Shown: piece after piece, positions 56,110 to 64,000 of the stretch | Position numbering within the stretch: position 1 is the stretch's first letter | Layout of the letters: each line of letters begins with the position of its first letter | Source: Gammaproteobacteria bacterium | GTDB taxonomy: Bacteria > Pseudomonadota > Gammaproteobacteria > Pseudomonadales > Pseudohongiellaceae | Assembly (NCBI GenBank): GCA_012960305.1 | Contig: DUBM01000014.1 | Location: 372,001-436,000, forward strand | Length of the DNA stretch: 64,000 nt | Direction: 5' to 3' | Notes under the pieces: generated by a model | The model's input: the letters and a program-made list of their open reading frames with translations, nothing else | Database searches by the model: none | What the model was told of the DNA's origin: nothing | Translations under genes and position numbers: made by a program

Positions 56110-56349
56110 ATGCATCACCGCTGGGATGGTGAAGACTTAATTCTCGAAAGCAGCATTCAAGCAAGGTCAAAAGAAGACAAAGTAATTGGCTCTGTTGGAA
56201 ACTTTTTAAAGATTAAAGTTACTGCCCCACCAATAAACGATAAAGCCAGTAAGCACTTAGCCCAATTCTTCGCTTAGCGGTTTGCAGTAAAACAACAGGC
56301 GCTGACTATTGTAGTAGGCGGCACAACCGACGAAAAAGAGTATCGATAA
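56110..56349 (+). pseudogene. YggU/DUF167 family, interrupted by TAG
   Basis: Frame from ATG 56110 reads WDGEDLILESSIQARSKED, then KIKVTAPPINDKASKHLAQFFA, the DUF167 core, then TAG (56275-56277) where the family usually has Lys or similar, then RFAVKQQALTIVVGGTTDEKEYR to a TAA at 56347. The frame is kept across the TAG, so a single AAG or CAG to TAG change explains it, but the C-terminal Lys-rich part is also shortened. A functional 55-residue form is possible but unlikely. Position between yggT and metX is the normal yggU site. Confidence 0.82.
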
Positions 56350-56398
56350 TTAAATCGAATATGCTTGCAAAATTTTTGAATTCTCAGCAATAACTGAA

Positions 56399-57598
56399 AT
56401 GACAAACTCAATCCCAACAGATTCGGTAGGCCTGGTAACCCCCCAGACTCACCACTTCGACAAACCGCTTACTCTCCGTAGCGGAAAGATTTTGCCGTCT
56501 TATGATTTAGTGGTTGAAACTTACGGTAAGCTGAATGCTGATAAGAGTAATGCCATATTAATTTGCCATGCTCTTAGTGGAGACCACCATGCTGCTGGTT
56601 TCCATAGCGTGGATGATCAGAAACCAGGCTGGTGGGATGCCTGTATCGGTCCTGGCAAAGCCGTAGATACCAATCTGTTCCATGTAGTTAGCCTAAACAA
56701 TCTTGGTGGTTGTGCTGGAAGTACCGGTCCAGCCTCAATTAATCCCAAAACTAGCAAGTACTACGGCCCTGATTTTCCTGTCGTCACCGTAAGAGATTGG
56801 GTGAACAGCCAAGCCCGCTTGATGGATAGGTTAGAGATTCCAAAATGGGCTGCGGTGGTAGGCGGAAGTTTAGGTGGCATGCAAGCTTTACGGTGGGCAA
56901 TAAGCTATCCAGAGCGTTTAAACCACGCCATCTGTATAGCTGCAGCGCCAAAATTGTCAGCTCAAAATATCGCCTTTAATGAAGTTGCAAGACATTCAAT
57001 TACCAGCGATCCAAATTTTCATAGGGGCCACTATTTGGAAGAGGGGACCTACCCTAAGCAGGGCCTAATGTTAGCTAGAATGGTCGGGCATATTACTTAT
57101 TTGTCAGATAATGCAATGCGATCAAAATTTGGCAAATCAGTGGCCGAGATCGAGGAGGAGGGAAACAACTTCGGTAGGGATTTACGCACAGGCAAATTAA
57201 GTTTCGGCTTCAATGCAGATTTCCAGGTAGAAAGTTATCTCCATTATCAGGGAGAAAGGTTTTCTGAAAATTTTGATGCAAACACCTATTTGTTAATGAC
57301 CAAAGCTTTAGATTACTTTGACCCTTCAGTTGACTACGAAGGAGATCTAAGCAAAGCATTCGAAAATTGCAGTTGTAAGTTTATGTTAATGTCATTCAGC
57401 ACGGATTGGAGATTCCCGCCGGAAAGATCCCGCGAGCTTGTCAACGATTTGCTGAAGGCAAGAAAACAACTGAGCTATGTCGAAATTGAGGCCGATGCCG
57501 GCCATGATGCTTTCCTCTTGCCTATTCCAAGGTATATCGGAGCGTTTTCTACCTACTTAAAAAAAGTCTATTCGGAGATAACTGGTCATGCGTCCTGA
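56399..57598 (+). CDS. metX: Homoserine O-acyltransferase MetX
   Basis: An alpha/beta-hydrolase acyltransferase of methionine synthesis, 399 residues. The nucleophile is Ser157 in [25 protein letters not shown] and the C-terminal [10 protein letters not shown] (Asp/His) complete the site. MetX enzymes paired with metW in proteobacteria often prefer succinyl-CoA over acetyl-CoA, so the acyl donor should not be taken from the name. It overlaps metW by 11 bases. Confidence 0.95.
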   Translation: MTNSIPTDSVGLVTPQTHHFDKPLTLRSGKILPSYDLVVETYGKLNADKSNAILICHALSGDHHAAGFHSVDDQKPGWWDACIGPGKAVDTNLFHVVSLNNLGGCAGSTGPASINPKTSKYYGPDFPVVTVRDWVNSQARLMDRLEIPKWAAVVGGSLGGMQALRWAISYPERLNHAICIAAAPKLSAQNIAFNEVARHSITSDPNFHRGHYLEEGTYPKQGLMLARMVGHITYLSDNAMRSKFGKSVAEIEEEGNNFGRDLRTGKLSFGFNADFQVESYLHYQGERFSENFDANTYLLMTKALDYFDPSVDYEGDLSKAFENCSCKFMLMSFSTDWRFPPERSRELVNDLLKARKQLSYVEIEADAGHDAFLLPIPRYIGAFSTYLKKVYSEITGHAS

Positions 57599-58181
57599 TC
57601 TAGAAATCATTCAGGAATGGATCAAACCGAATAGCCGCGTCTTGGATCTTGGTTGCGGTGATGGTAGCTTATTGCATTTTCTAAAAACTGCGAAAAACGT
57701 TAATGAAATTGGTTTAGAAATTGACAACGAGAATATTAATAGCTGCATTGAAAATGGTATAAATGTAATCGAGCAAAACTTGGACCATGGCCTATCAAAC
57801 TTTCAATCAAACAGCTTCGATACGGTTTTACTTGCTCAAACTCTACAAGCTTTGAGCAATCCAGATAGATTGATCGATGACATGCTACGAGTTGGCACCA
57901 ATGGAATTGTGACGTTTCCTAATTTTGGGAACTGGAAAAGTCGTTTTTATCTTTCCAGCAAAGGCCGTATGCCAGTATCAAAGTTCATGCCTCATCAGTG
58001 GTATGACACTCCTAATATTCACTTTTGTACAGTTAATGATTTCGACGCGCTGTGTGTGGAAAAAGAAATAAATATTCTTGCGCGCACGGTTGTTGACTCT
58101 CAACATCAAGGGAGTTGGTATATGCGTGCTTGGCCAAATTTCCTTGGCGAGATTGCCATTTACCATATTACTAAAAAGTAA
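57588..58181 (+). CDS. metW: Methionine biosynthesis protein MetW
   Basis: A 197-residue SAM-methyltransferase-like protein: [15 protein letters not shown] is motif I, then [19 protein letters not shown] and [23 protein letters not shown], which is the MetW signature. It works with MetX; the exact role (activator of MetX in some proteobacteria) is not shown by sequence. GGAG lies ten bases before its ATG. Confidence 0.95.
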   Translation: MRPDLEIIQEWIKPNSRVLDLGCGDGSLLHFLKTAKNVNEIGLEIDNENINSCIENGINVIEQNLDHGLSNFQSNSFDTVLLAQTLQALSNPDRLIDDMLRVGTNGIVTFPNFGNWKSRFYLSSKGRMPVSKFMPHQWYDTPNIHFCTVNDFDALCVEKEINILARTVVDSQHQGSWYMRAWPNFLGEIAIYHITKK

Positions 58182-58195
58182 CAACACGAATAACT

Positions 58196-58798
58196 ATGCC
58201 CAAAATAGTCTTAGCAAGTGGCAATACTGGAAAACTCAAAGAGCTTAAAGATATCCTAGACACGAAAGATGTTGAGCTAGTGTCACAGTCAGAATTTAAC
58301 GTTAGCGAGGCTGACGAAACCGGTCTCAGTTTTATAGAGAATGCGCTAATAAAAGCCAGGCATGCTTGTGAAATCACTGGGATGCCGGCGATCGCAGATG
58401 ATTCCGGCATTGAGGTCGATGTTCTCAATGGACGACCCGGAATATATTCTGCCCGTTATGCTGACATGTCAGGAGACAGAGCTGACGCCCAAAATAATCT
58501 TAAATTGTTATCTGAATTAGATCAGGTACCCGAATCAGAGCGCACCGCACGCTTTCAATGCGTGATAGTGTTAATGCATCATGCTCTAGACCCGATGCCG
58601 CTTATTTGCCAAGGCACCTGGGAAGGCAGAATCTTATTTAAGGAATCTGGCAATAACGGCTTTGGCTATGATCCATTATTTTATGTCCCCACTCATGATT
58701 GCGCGTCTGCAGATTTGGATCCAGAAACCAAGAATTCCCTGAGTCATCGCGGCCAAGCTCTTAGACAACTTATGCAATGCTGGAACTTCCGCCACTAA
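58196..58798 (+). CDS. rdgB: dITP/XTP pyrophosphatase
   Basis: A 200-residue Ham1-family house-cleaning enzyme that hydrolyses non-canonical purine NTPs. [50 protein letters not shown] and [11 protein letters not shown] are intact. It overlaps hemW by 22 bases. Confidence 0.97.
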   Translation: MPKIVLASGNTGKLKELKDILDTKDVELVSQSEFNVSEADETGLSFIENALIKARHACEITGMPAIADDSGIEVDVLNGRPGIYSARYADMSGDRADAQNNLKLLSELDQVPESERTARFQCVIVLMHHALDPMPLICQGTWEGRILFKESGNNGFGYDPLFYVPTHDCASADLDPETKNSLSHRGQALRQLMQCWNFRH

Positions 58799-59922
58799 GT
58801 CTTTACATACACATTCCTTGGTGCGTCAAGAAATGTCCCTACTGTGATTTCAATTCTCACGAAGCAAGTCAATCTCTTCCCGAAGCGGAGTATGTTAATG
58901 CATTAATCTCCGATTTCGAAAATGATTGGTCGCGCATCGAGCCACGTCAAATTCATTCTATATTTATTGGTGGCGGCACTCCAAGCTTGTTTTCCGCGAA
59001 TAGCTTTGCTGTACTCTTGAAAAATATTCGCACAATAAGTGGTTACGCGGAAGACATCGAAATTACGCTTGAGGCGAATCCTGGCACAGCAGAAGCAGAA
59101 AAATTTAGAGCATTTCGCGAAATCGGCATTAATAGGTTATCGATCGGGATACAGAGCTTCGAAGATCAGCAGCTAAAAAATTTGGGGAGGATTCACAGCA
59201 GCGATGAGTCAAAACAGTCTATCGAGATTGCGCTACAGTCGGGCTTTGATGACTTCAATCTTGACCTCATGCACGGCTTACCGGGACAGACTACCGAGGC
59301 AGCGCTTGCCGACATTAAAACTGCTCTGAGTTATAGACCCACTCACTTGTCGTGGTATGAACTCACTATAGAACCAAACACAGTGTTCTATAGTAAGCCA
59401 CCATCATTGCCTGATGACTCCCTAACCGCAGAACTTCAGTCCAATGGCCGAGCTTTTCTTGATCAGTCTAATTACAAACAGTACGAAGTGTCAGCCTACG
59501 CGAAGGAAAATAGGCAGTCTCAACACAATATTAATTATTGGTCATTTGGTGATTACATCGGAATCGGTGCTGGCGCACATGGCAAATTGAGCGATCAAAA
59601 AAGCAATGCTATATTTAGAACAAGGAAGCATAAACAACCCCAACACTACTTGCGTAGCGAATTGTCAAGAGTGGCTGAAATTCTTGAAGTTATAGAAGCA
59701 GACAGACCTTTAGAATTCCTTCTCAACGCCCTCAGATTAAGGTGCGGTTTTAGGCAAGCTGAATTCGAACAGAGAACTGGCGTCCCTTTTAGCACTATAG
59801 CAAAAAAGGTAGAATCTTTGAGTAATAGCGGTATGCTGGCATTAGACAAGACCGATAGTAGAGTACGAGCTACGGACAAAGGTTACCAATTGCTAAATAG
59901 CGTACTAGTGGAATTCCTCTGA
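58777..59922 (+). CDS. hemW: Radical SAM haem chaperone HemW
   Basis: A 381-residue radical SAM protein: Cys16-xxx-Cys20-xx-Cys23 in [33 protein letters not shown] and GAGAHGK. It lacks the fourth Cys and the C-terminal features of true HemN coproporphyrinogen dehydrogenase, fitting HemW, which delivers haem. The overlap with rdgB is the usual gammaproteobacterial arrangement. Confidence 0.95.
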   Translation: MLELPPLSLYIHIPWCVKKCPYCDFNSHEASQSLPEAEYVNALISDFENDWSRIEPRQIHSIFIGGGTPSLFSANSFAVLLKNIRTISGYAEDIEITLEANPGTAEAEKFRAFREIGINRLSIGIQSFEDQQLKNLGRIHSSDESKQSIEIALQSGFDDFNLDLMHGLPGQTTEAALADIKTALSYRPTHLSWYELTIEPNTVFYSKPPSLPDDSLTAELQSNGRAFLDQSNYKQYEVSAYAKENRQSQHNINYWSFGDYIGIGAGAHGKLSDQKSNAIFRTRKHKQPQHYLRSELSRVAEILEVIEADRPLEFLLNALRLRCGFRQAEFEQRTGVPFSTIAKKVESLSNSGMLALDKTDSRVRATDKGYQLLNSVLVEFL

Positions 59923-59923
59923 A

Positions 59924-60277
59924 ATGGAAAATTTGTACCAAAAACACTGCGAAGCTTGCCAATTGGGAGCGCCTGTTGTTACAGACGATGAAGCCAATAA
60001 TTTACTTCTAAGTATTCCGGCGTGGAAAAAAGAGTTTCACGATGGCGTTGAAAAACTTAGCCGAGAATTCTATTTTATTGAGTTCAAGGACTCTTTTGCA
60101 TTCACCTACAAGATTGCAAATTTATCTGAACGGGAACAACACCATCCTGCAATTTTGACTGAATGGGGAAAAGTTAAAGTGTACTGGTGGTCTCATAAAA
60201 TAAATGGATTACATCTAAACGATTTCATCATGGCAGCGAAGACTGACATGATTGCCAAACTTTCCGCAAAGAATTAA
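59924..60277 (+). CDS. phhB: Pterin-4a-carbinolamine dehydratase
   Basis: A 117-residue PCD family protein: EREQHHPAI (His73, His74), VKVYWWSHKINGLHLNDF with His91. It dehydrates 4a-hydroxytetrahydropterin, recycling the cofactor of aromatic amino-acid hydroxylases, none of which is in the window. It begins one base after the hemW stop. Confidence 0.92.
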   Translation: MENLYQKHCEACQLGAPVVTDDEANNLLLSIPAWKKEFHDGVEKLSREFYFIEFKDSFAFTYKIANLSEREQHHPAILTEWGKVKVYWWSHKINGLHLNDFIMAAKTDMIAKLSAKN

Positions 60278-60293
60278 TTTCTGGTTGACTGCA

Positions 60294-61460
60294 ATGACTA
60301 GTCGAAACTCCAATTTGTTGGCTCAGCTGGATGATGTAATCAGCCTGGTGAGTGTCAGTTCGGCAAATCCTGCACTGGATACCAGTAACAAACCAGTCAT
60401 TGATTATCTTGCTGAGCAGTTTGAAGCTCTCGGATTCTCTTGTGAAGTGATTCCAAATAAAGAAAATGAGGAAAAAGTTAATCTAATAGCTACTTATGGA
60501 TCTGGTCCAGGTGGCTTGGTGTTGTCAGGTCATACTGACACAGTCCCCCTTGATGATAAATTGTGGAGCGTTGACCCGTTTCGTCTAACCGAGCGAGACG
60601 GTAAGTTTTACGGCCTTGGCGTTACCGATATGAAGAGTTTTTTTCCCATTGTTATCGAAGCCATAAAACCTCTACTAGAAGAAGTATTTAAAGAGCCATT
60701 AATAATCCTTGCGACAGCAGATGAAGAAACCTCCATGCAAGGTGCTCGCACTATTGCCGAACTCGGCCGACCAAGGGGGCGAGCAGCAGTAATTGGCGAG
60801 CCCACTGGGCTACAACCTGTCAAAGCGCATAAAGGTATTATGATGGACCGTATCCAGTTACTGGGGGAAAGCGGCCATTCTTCTGATCCATCTCTTGGTA
60901 AGAACGCTCTCGACGCAATGCATTTGGTGATTAGCGAACTCATGACTTTTCGTGCTGAGATCAGAGAAAAATATCAGAGTGACTTATTCACCATTCCTTA
61001 TCCGACTTTGAACCTAGGTAGCATTCATGGCGGGGACAACCCAAACAGAATCTGCGGGCATTGTGATCTTGAGTTTGATATTCGACTAATGCCAGGCATG
61101 CACATAGATTCCGTGAGAGAAGAAATCCGGCAACGCATTGACACGATAACCACGCCATTAAAAATACAATTCGAATTGACTCCAATCTTTACTGGAGTGC
61201 CTGCTTTCTTTGCTAACGAAAATAGCCAGTTACTTAAATTGGCAGAAACACTAACCGGCCATTCAGGGATTAGTGTTGCATTTGGAACCGAAGGGCCATT
61301 TCTGCAAGAACTGGGAATGGATACAATTATATTGGGCCCGGGAAATATTGATCAAGCCCATCAACCAGACGAATACATGTCTATGGATATGATCGAACCC
61401 TGTATTGATGTGTTGAGAAAACTCGTTCGCGAAAATTGTTTAAGCAGTACGTCACTATGA
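60294..61460 (+). CDS. argE: Acetylornithine deacetylase
   Basis: An M20 metallopeptidase-family enzyme of arginine synthesis, 388 residues from the ATG at 60294 (open to 60252). Metal and catalytic segments: LSGHTDTVP, GLGVTDMKSFF, ADEETSMQGA with the general base Glu, IGEPTGL, and the C-terminal GPGNIDQAHQPDEY. Its stop overlaps the argA start (ATGA), so the two are translationally coupled. Confidence 0.95.
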   Translation: MTSRNSNLLAQLDDVISLVSVSSANPALDTSNKPVIDYLAEQFEALGFSCEVIPNKENEEKVNLIATYGSGPGGLVLSGHTDTVPLDDKLWSVDPFRLTERDGKFYGLGVTDMKSFFPIVIEAIKPLLEEVFKEPLIILATADEETSMQGARTIAELGRPRGRAAVIGEPTGLQPVKAHKGIMMDRIQLLGESGHSSDPSLGKNALDAMHLVISELMTFRAEIREKYQSDLFTIPYPTLNLGSIHGGDNPNRICGHCDLEFDIRLMPGMHIDSVREEIRQRIDTITTPLKIQFELTPIFTGVPAFFANENSQLLKLAETLTGHSGISVAFGTEGPFLQELGMDTIILGPGNIDQAHQPDEYMSMDMIEPCIDVLRKLVRENCLSSTSL

Positions 61461-62782
61461 TAAATAGAAAAGACATGATCGATCTGTTCCGCGCTTCATC
61501 TACTTATATTAACGCCCACCGTAGCAAAGTATTTGTAGTGTTACTCAGCGGAGAAGCACAGGCTGATGATAATTTTTTCAATGTTGTCTATGACCTGAGT
61601 CTATTGCATAATCTTGGAGTGAAGTTGGTTTTGGTGCAAGGCGCTAGACCCCAGATTACAGCGGCCTTAGAGAAGGAAAATATAGATTCAAGTTACCATC
61701 AAAATTTACGCGTAACAGAATCTGTGTGTATCGAAATAGTTAAACAGGCTGTAGGAAGTTTAGGAATCAATATTGATGCGCTTTTTTCAATGGGCACAAG
61801 GAATTCACCGATGCATGGCTCGGACATTCGCTTGTGTCGCGGTAATTTTGTTACAGCCAAACCGGCTGGAATTCATGACGGCGTAGATTTCCACTTCACT
61901 GGCAAAGTGCGCAAAATTCATACGGCTGCCATAAATAAGCAATTGAACCAAGGGAACCTTGTGGTTTTGTCTAACCTCGGTTATTCACTGACCGGAGAAG
62001 TTTTTAATTTGTCTGCCGAAGAAATTGCTACTGAAGTAGCCATTGCACTAAATGCTGAGAAGCTAATACTGATGATTCCAGAAGACGGAGTTATCGATGA
62101 TAAGGGACAACTAATACCTTCTCTGTCAGAAAGTGACGCCAAGAAATATGCCGACAACAAGGCAATACTTAAGGATGAGGATTCTAAGTGCATTAGTCAG
62201 GCTTTATACGCCTCATTACGAGCATATTCGAACCATGTGCACAGAATTCATTTGATTAGTTTCAAATCTAACGGCGCATTGTTACAGGAATTATTTACCC
62301 GTGAAGGAAATGGCAGTCTAGTCAGTAATGATAGTTTTGATCAATTACGAGACGCATCTATTTCTGATGTCACTGGCATCCTCAATTTAATCAAACCTTT
62401 GGAAAACGATGGCACTCTAGTAGAAAGGTCGAGAGAGCTTTTAGAAAATGAAATTCAAAATTTCAAAATAATTGAACTTGAGGGTGCAATTATTGCTTGT
62501 GCTGCCCTTTACCCAATTGATTATCAGAGTGGCGAGATAGCGTGCATTGCGATTGATTCAAACGAACAAAAGAACGGCTACGGAGCGCGACTTCTTACAA
62601 ATCTGGAGAAAAGCGCTAGCGAACTTGGTTTCACTAAACTCTTTGTTTTAACTACAGTGGCATCGCATTGGTTTATTGAAAAAGGTTTTTCTGAAGCAGA
62701 ATTAGACGATCTTCCGGATCAGCGAAAAGGGCTCTATAACATGCAAAGGAAATCGAAGGTGTTGCTCAAACAGTTGTCGTGA
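61457..62782 (+). CDS. argA: N-acetylglutamate synthase
   Basis: First step of arginine synthesis, 441 residues (E. coli 443). Residues 1-290 form an acetylglutamate-kinase-like domain (VVLLSGEA; LVLVQGARPQI; VVLSNLGYS) that binds arginine in homologues, and residues 300-441 a GNAT domain (IACIAIDSNEQKNGYGARLL). argE-argA coupling with argH elsewhere in the window covers three pathway steps; feedback by arginine is expected from the family. Confidence 0.96.
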   Translation: MINRKDMIDLFRASSTYINAHRSKVFVVLLSGEAQADDNFFNVVYDLSLLHNLGVKLVLVQGARPQITAALEKENIDSSYHQNLRVTESVCIEIVKQAVGSLGINIDALFSMGTRNSPMHGSDIRLCRGNFVTAKPAGIHDGVDFHFTGKVRKIHTAAINKQLNQGNLVVLSNLGYSLTGEVFNLSAEEIATEVAIALNAEKLILMIPEDGVIDDKGQLIPSLSESDAKKYADNKAILKDEDSKCISQALYASLRAYSNHVHRIHLISFKSNGALLQELFTREGNGSLVSNDSFDQLRDASISDVTGILNLIKPLENDGTLVERSRELLENEIQNFKIIELEGAIIACAALYPIDYQSGEIACIAIDSNEQKNGYGARLLTNLEKSASELGFTKLFVLTTVASHWFIEKGFSEAELDDLPDQRKGLYNMQRKSKVLLKQLS

Positions 62783-62796
62783 ATTCGAGATGTTTT

Positions 62797-63306
62797 TTAG
62801 GATTGGATTCTTTCCAATAGACAAATACTATAATTGTAAGGATTGTCTTCATCTTTTTTGTAGTCATCACGACTAAGCTCTTGCCAATCAGACTCGTCAA
62901 ACTCTGCCAGGACAGTGTCGCCACCTACCACTGCATGTACTCGGGTGAGATGAAACCTTTGCGCTCTGGTTAATGCTGCTTGATACAGGTCCGCCCCACC
63001 AATTACAAAGGCTTCTTCTGAGCCGTCAATAAGAGAAATGCCCTCAGCAAGTTTTATAGCCTGCTCCAGAGAATTAACCACTTTGGCTCCCTCTACAACA
63101 TAGTCAGTATCTCTACTAATAATGATATTTGTACGACCTGGCAATACTCGGCCAATTGATTCCCAGGTTTTTCTCCCCATGATGATGCAGCAACCCATGG
63201 TAGTTCGTTTGAAATACTTGAGATCCTCAGAGAGATGCCAAGGCAAGGCATTATTTCTGCCGATGACTCTGTTTTCCGCCATGGCACAGATTAGTGCTAA
63301 TTTCAT
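62797..63306 (-). CDS. folA: Dihydrofolate reductase
   Basis: A 169-residue DHFR: LALICAMAENRVIGRNNALPWHLSEDL, IIMGRKTWESIG, and FVIGGADLYQAAL are the classical motifs, with the catalytic acid in the WHLSEDLKYF region. It lies 31 bases after thyA, with which it forms a folate/dTMP unit, and is convergent with argA (14-base gap). Confidence 0.97.
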   Translation of the reverse strand: MKLALICAMAENRVIGRNNALPWHLSEDLKYFKRTTMGCCIIMGRKTWESIGRVLPGRTNIIISRDTDYVVEGAKVVNSLEQAIKLAEGISLIDGSEEAFVIGGADLYQAALTRAQRFHLTRVHAVVGGDTVLAEFDESDWQELSRDDYKKDEDNPYNYSICLLERIQS

Positions 63307-63337
63307 TTAATAGTCTCGAAGTTTGCCAAGATAGAGT

Positions 63338-64000
63338 TTAAACAGAAAAAGGATAGCTTATGGGCTCATGATGCTGATATCCCTCAACAGAGAAATCATC
63401 TAGCGTAACCCAGGTCTCGATATCCTCTAGAGATTTAATTTCAGGATTGATTGTTAGCTGAGGTAGATCAAATGGATCCCGCTTAAGCTGCACTGTCCGC
63501 ATCAATTCAAGCTGATCTTCATAAATATGAGCGTTAATAATCTTGTGATAGGCAAGACCAGGAGTCTTGCCGGTAATCTGCGCCATTAGCGCAAGTAGAG
63601 AAAATACCTGAATCTGATTGAAGTTTAATCCCAAGGGCACGTCGCAAGATCTTTGATAACTGGTAAGGTAAAGTGACTCTCCCAGCAAAGAAAAAGTGTG
63701 GGTATGCATACATGGACGAAGGCACCCTAATTCAAACTCCCCTGGGTTGTAGAAGGTGAGAATTTCACCACGATCGTCAATATCATTATTTAAATTATCA
63801 ATAATCTTCTTTAGCTGATCCAATACTGTGCCATCGGGCCTTTGCCAGGACCGGCCCTGCACTCCATAGACCCTGCCCATATCATCTTCGCCCTTGCGGA
63901 CTGAGTTATTCAACCAAACTTCATTCTGATTGGCATTAGCATCCCAAGATTTGGTGCCCAATTTTCGAAAGCTCCGAGCATTATCATAGCCTCGCATATA
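63338..64000 (-). CDS. thyA: Thymidylate synthase (5' end outside the window)
   Basis: About 220 C-terminal residues of thymidylate synthase; the first 50 or so lie beyond the window. Visible are [27 protein letters not shown], the catalytic Cys in [26 protein letters not shown] (phosphate and dUMP binding) and [15 protein letters not shown]. The long form with RPCMH in place of PPCH is common in Pseudomonas-like gammaproteobacteria. It makes dTMP and dihydrofolate, which FolA recycles. Confidence 0.95.
   Translation of the reverse strand, partial: YMRGYDNARSFRKLGTKSWDANANQNEVWLNNSVRKGEDDMGRVYGVQGRSWQRPDGTVLDQLKKIIDNLNNDIDDRGEILTFYNPGEFELGCLRPCMHTHTFSLLGESLYLTSYQRSCDVPLGLNFNQIQVFSLLALMAQITGKTPGLAYHKIINAHIYEDQLELMRTVQLKRDPFDLPQLTINPEIKSLEDIETWVTLDDFSVEGYQHHEPISYPFSV

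Overview
The window reads as one stretch of chromosome from a gammaproteobacterium, probably marine and free-living. The gammaproteobacterial signs are the E. coli-type GshA, the hemCDXY order, the lptM-lysA-dapF-DUF484 block, classical ArgA, Hsp15, YheS and the gshB-tonB-yqgE-ruvX and yggS-proC-yggT-metXW-rdgB-hemW strings. DNA is moderately AT-rich throughout. I see no rRNA, tRNA, insertion sequence, phage gene or CRISPR array. The species cannot be fixed from sequence reading alone.

Region 1 (1-1557): a short divergent region holds a partial secreted-protein gene on the minus strand. On the plus strand is a two-gene operon: a DsbA/FrnE-like oxidoreductase whose reading frame carries an in-frame TGA exactly where the first Cys of the CPWC active site should be, and a decayed SDR dehydrogenase. 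A small hairpin with a bulged U and a loop beginning GU follows the TGA, so this is a strong selenoprotein candidate and the most interesting object here.

Region 2 (1598-12360, minus strand): an eight-gene acyl-CoA catabolic operon: two acyl-CoA dehydrogenases, an HMG-CoA-synthase-like/DUF35 fusion, a thiolase, an SDR, a MaoC hydratase, a class III CoA transferase and an acyl-CoA ligase. Together they could activate, oxidise, hydrate and cleave an unusual acyl-CoA (branched, isoprenoid or steroid-like); the substrate is unknown.

Region 3 (12548-24007): mixed genes: GNAT, serine beta-lactamase-like hydrolase with an altered SxxK, cysQ, yrfG-like, hslR, gshA, dsbB, a VTT-membrane/flavin disulfide reductase fusion, hemB and trxA. 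Thiol redox and sulfur functions are prominent.

Region 4 (24008-43686): housekeeping: rho with a G-less C-rich leader, ubiD, hemYXDC (hemC apparently starting at AUU), argH, yheS, an OmpR/EnvZ-type pair, a Gld-type ABC exporter, the small lipoprotein lptM, lysA and dapF.

Region 5 (43683-50421): DUF484 followed by a glycosyltransferase island, led by an 1169-residue protein with three GT2 domains, a coiled coil and four tandem 19-residue repeats.

Region 6 (50660-64000): gshB, tonB, yqgE, ruvX, yggS, proC, yggT, a broken yggU, metX, metW, rdgB, hemW, phhB, argE, argA, then folA and a thyA gene cut by the window edge on the minus strand.
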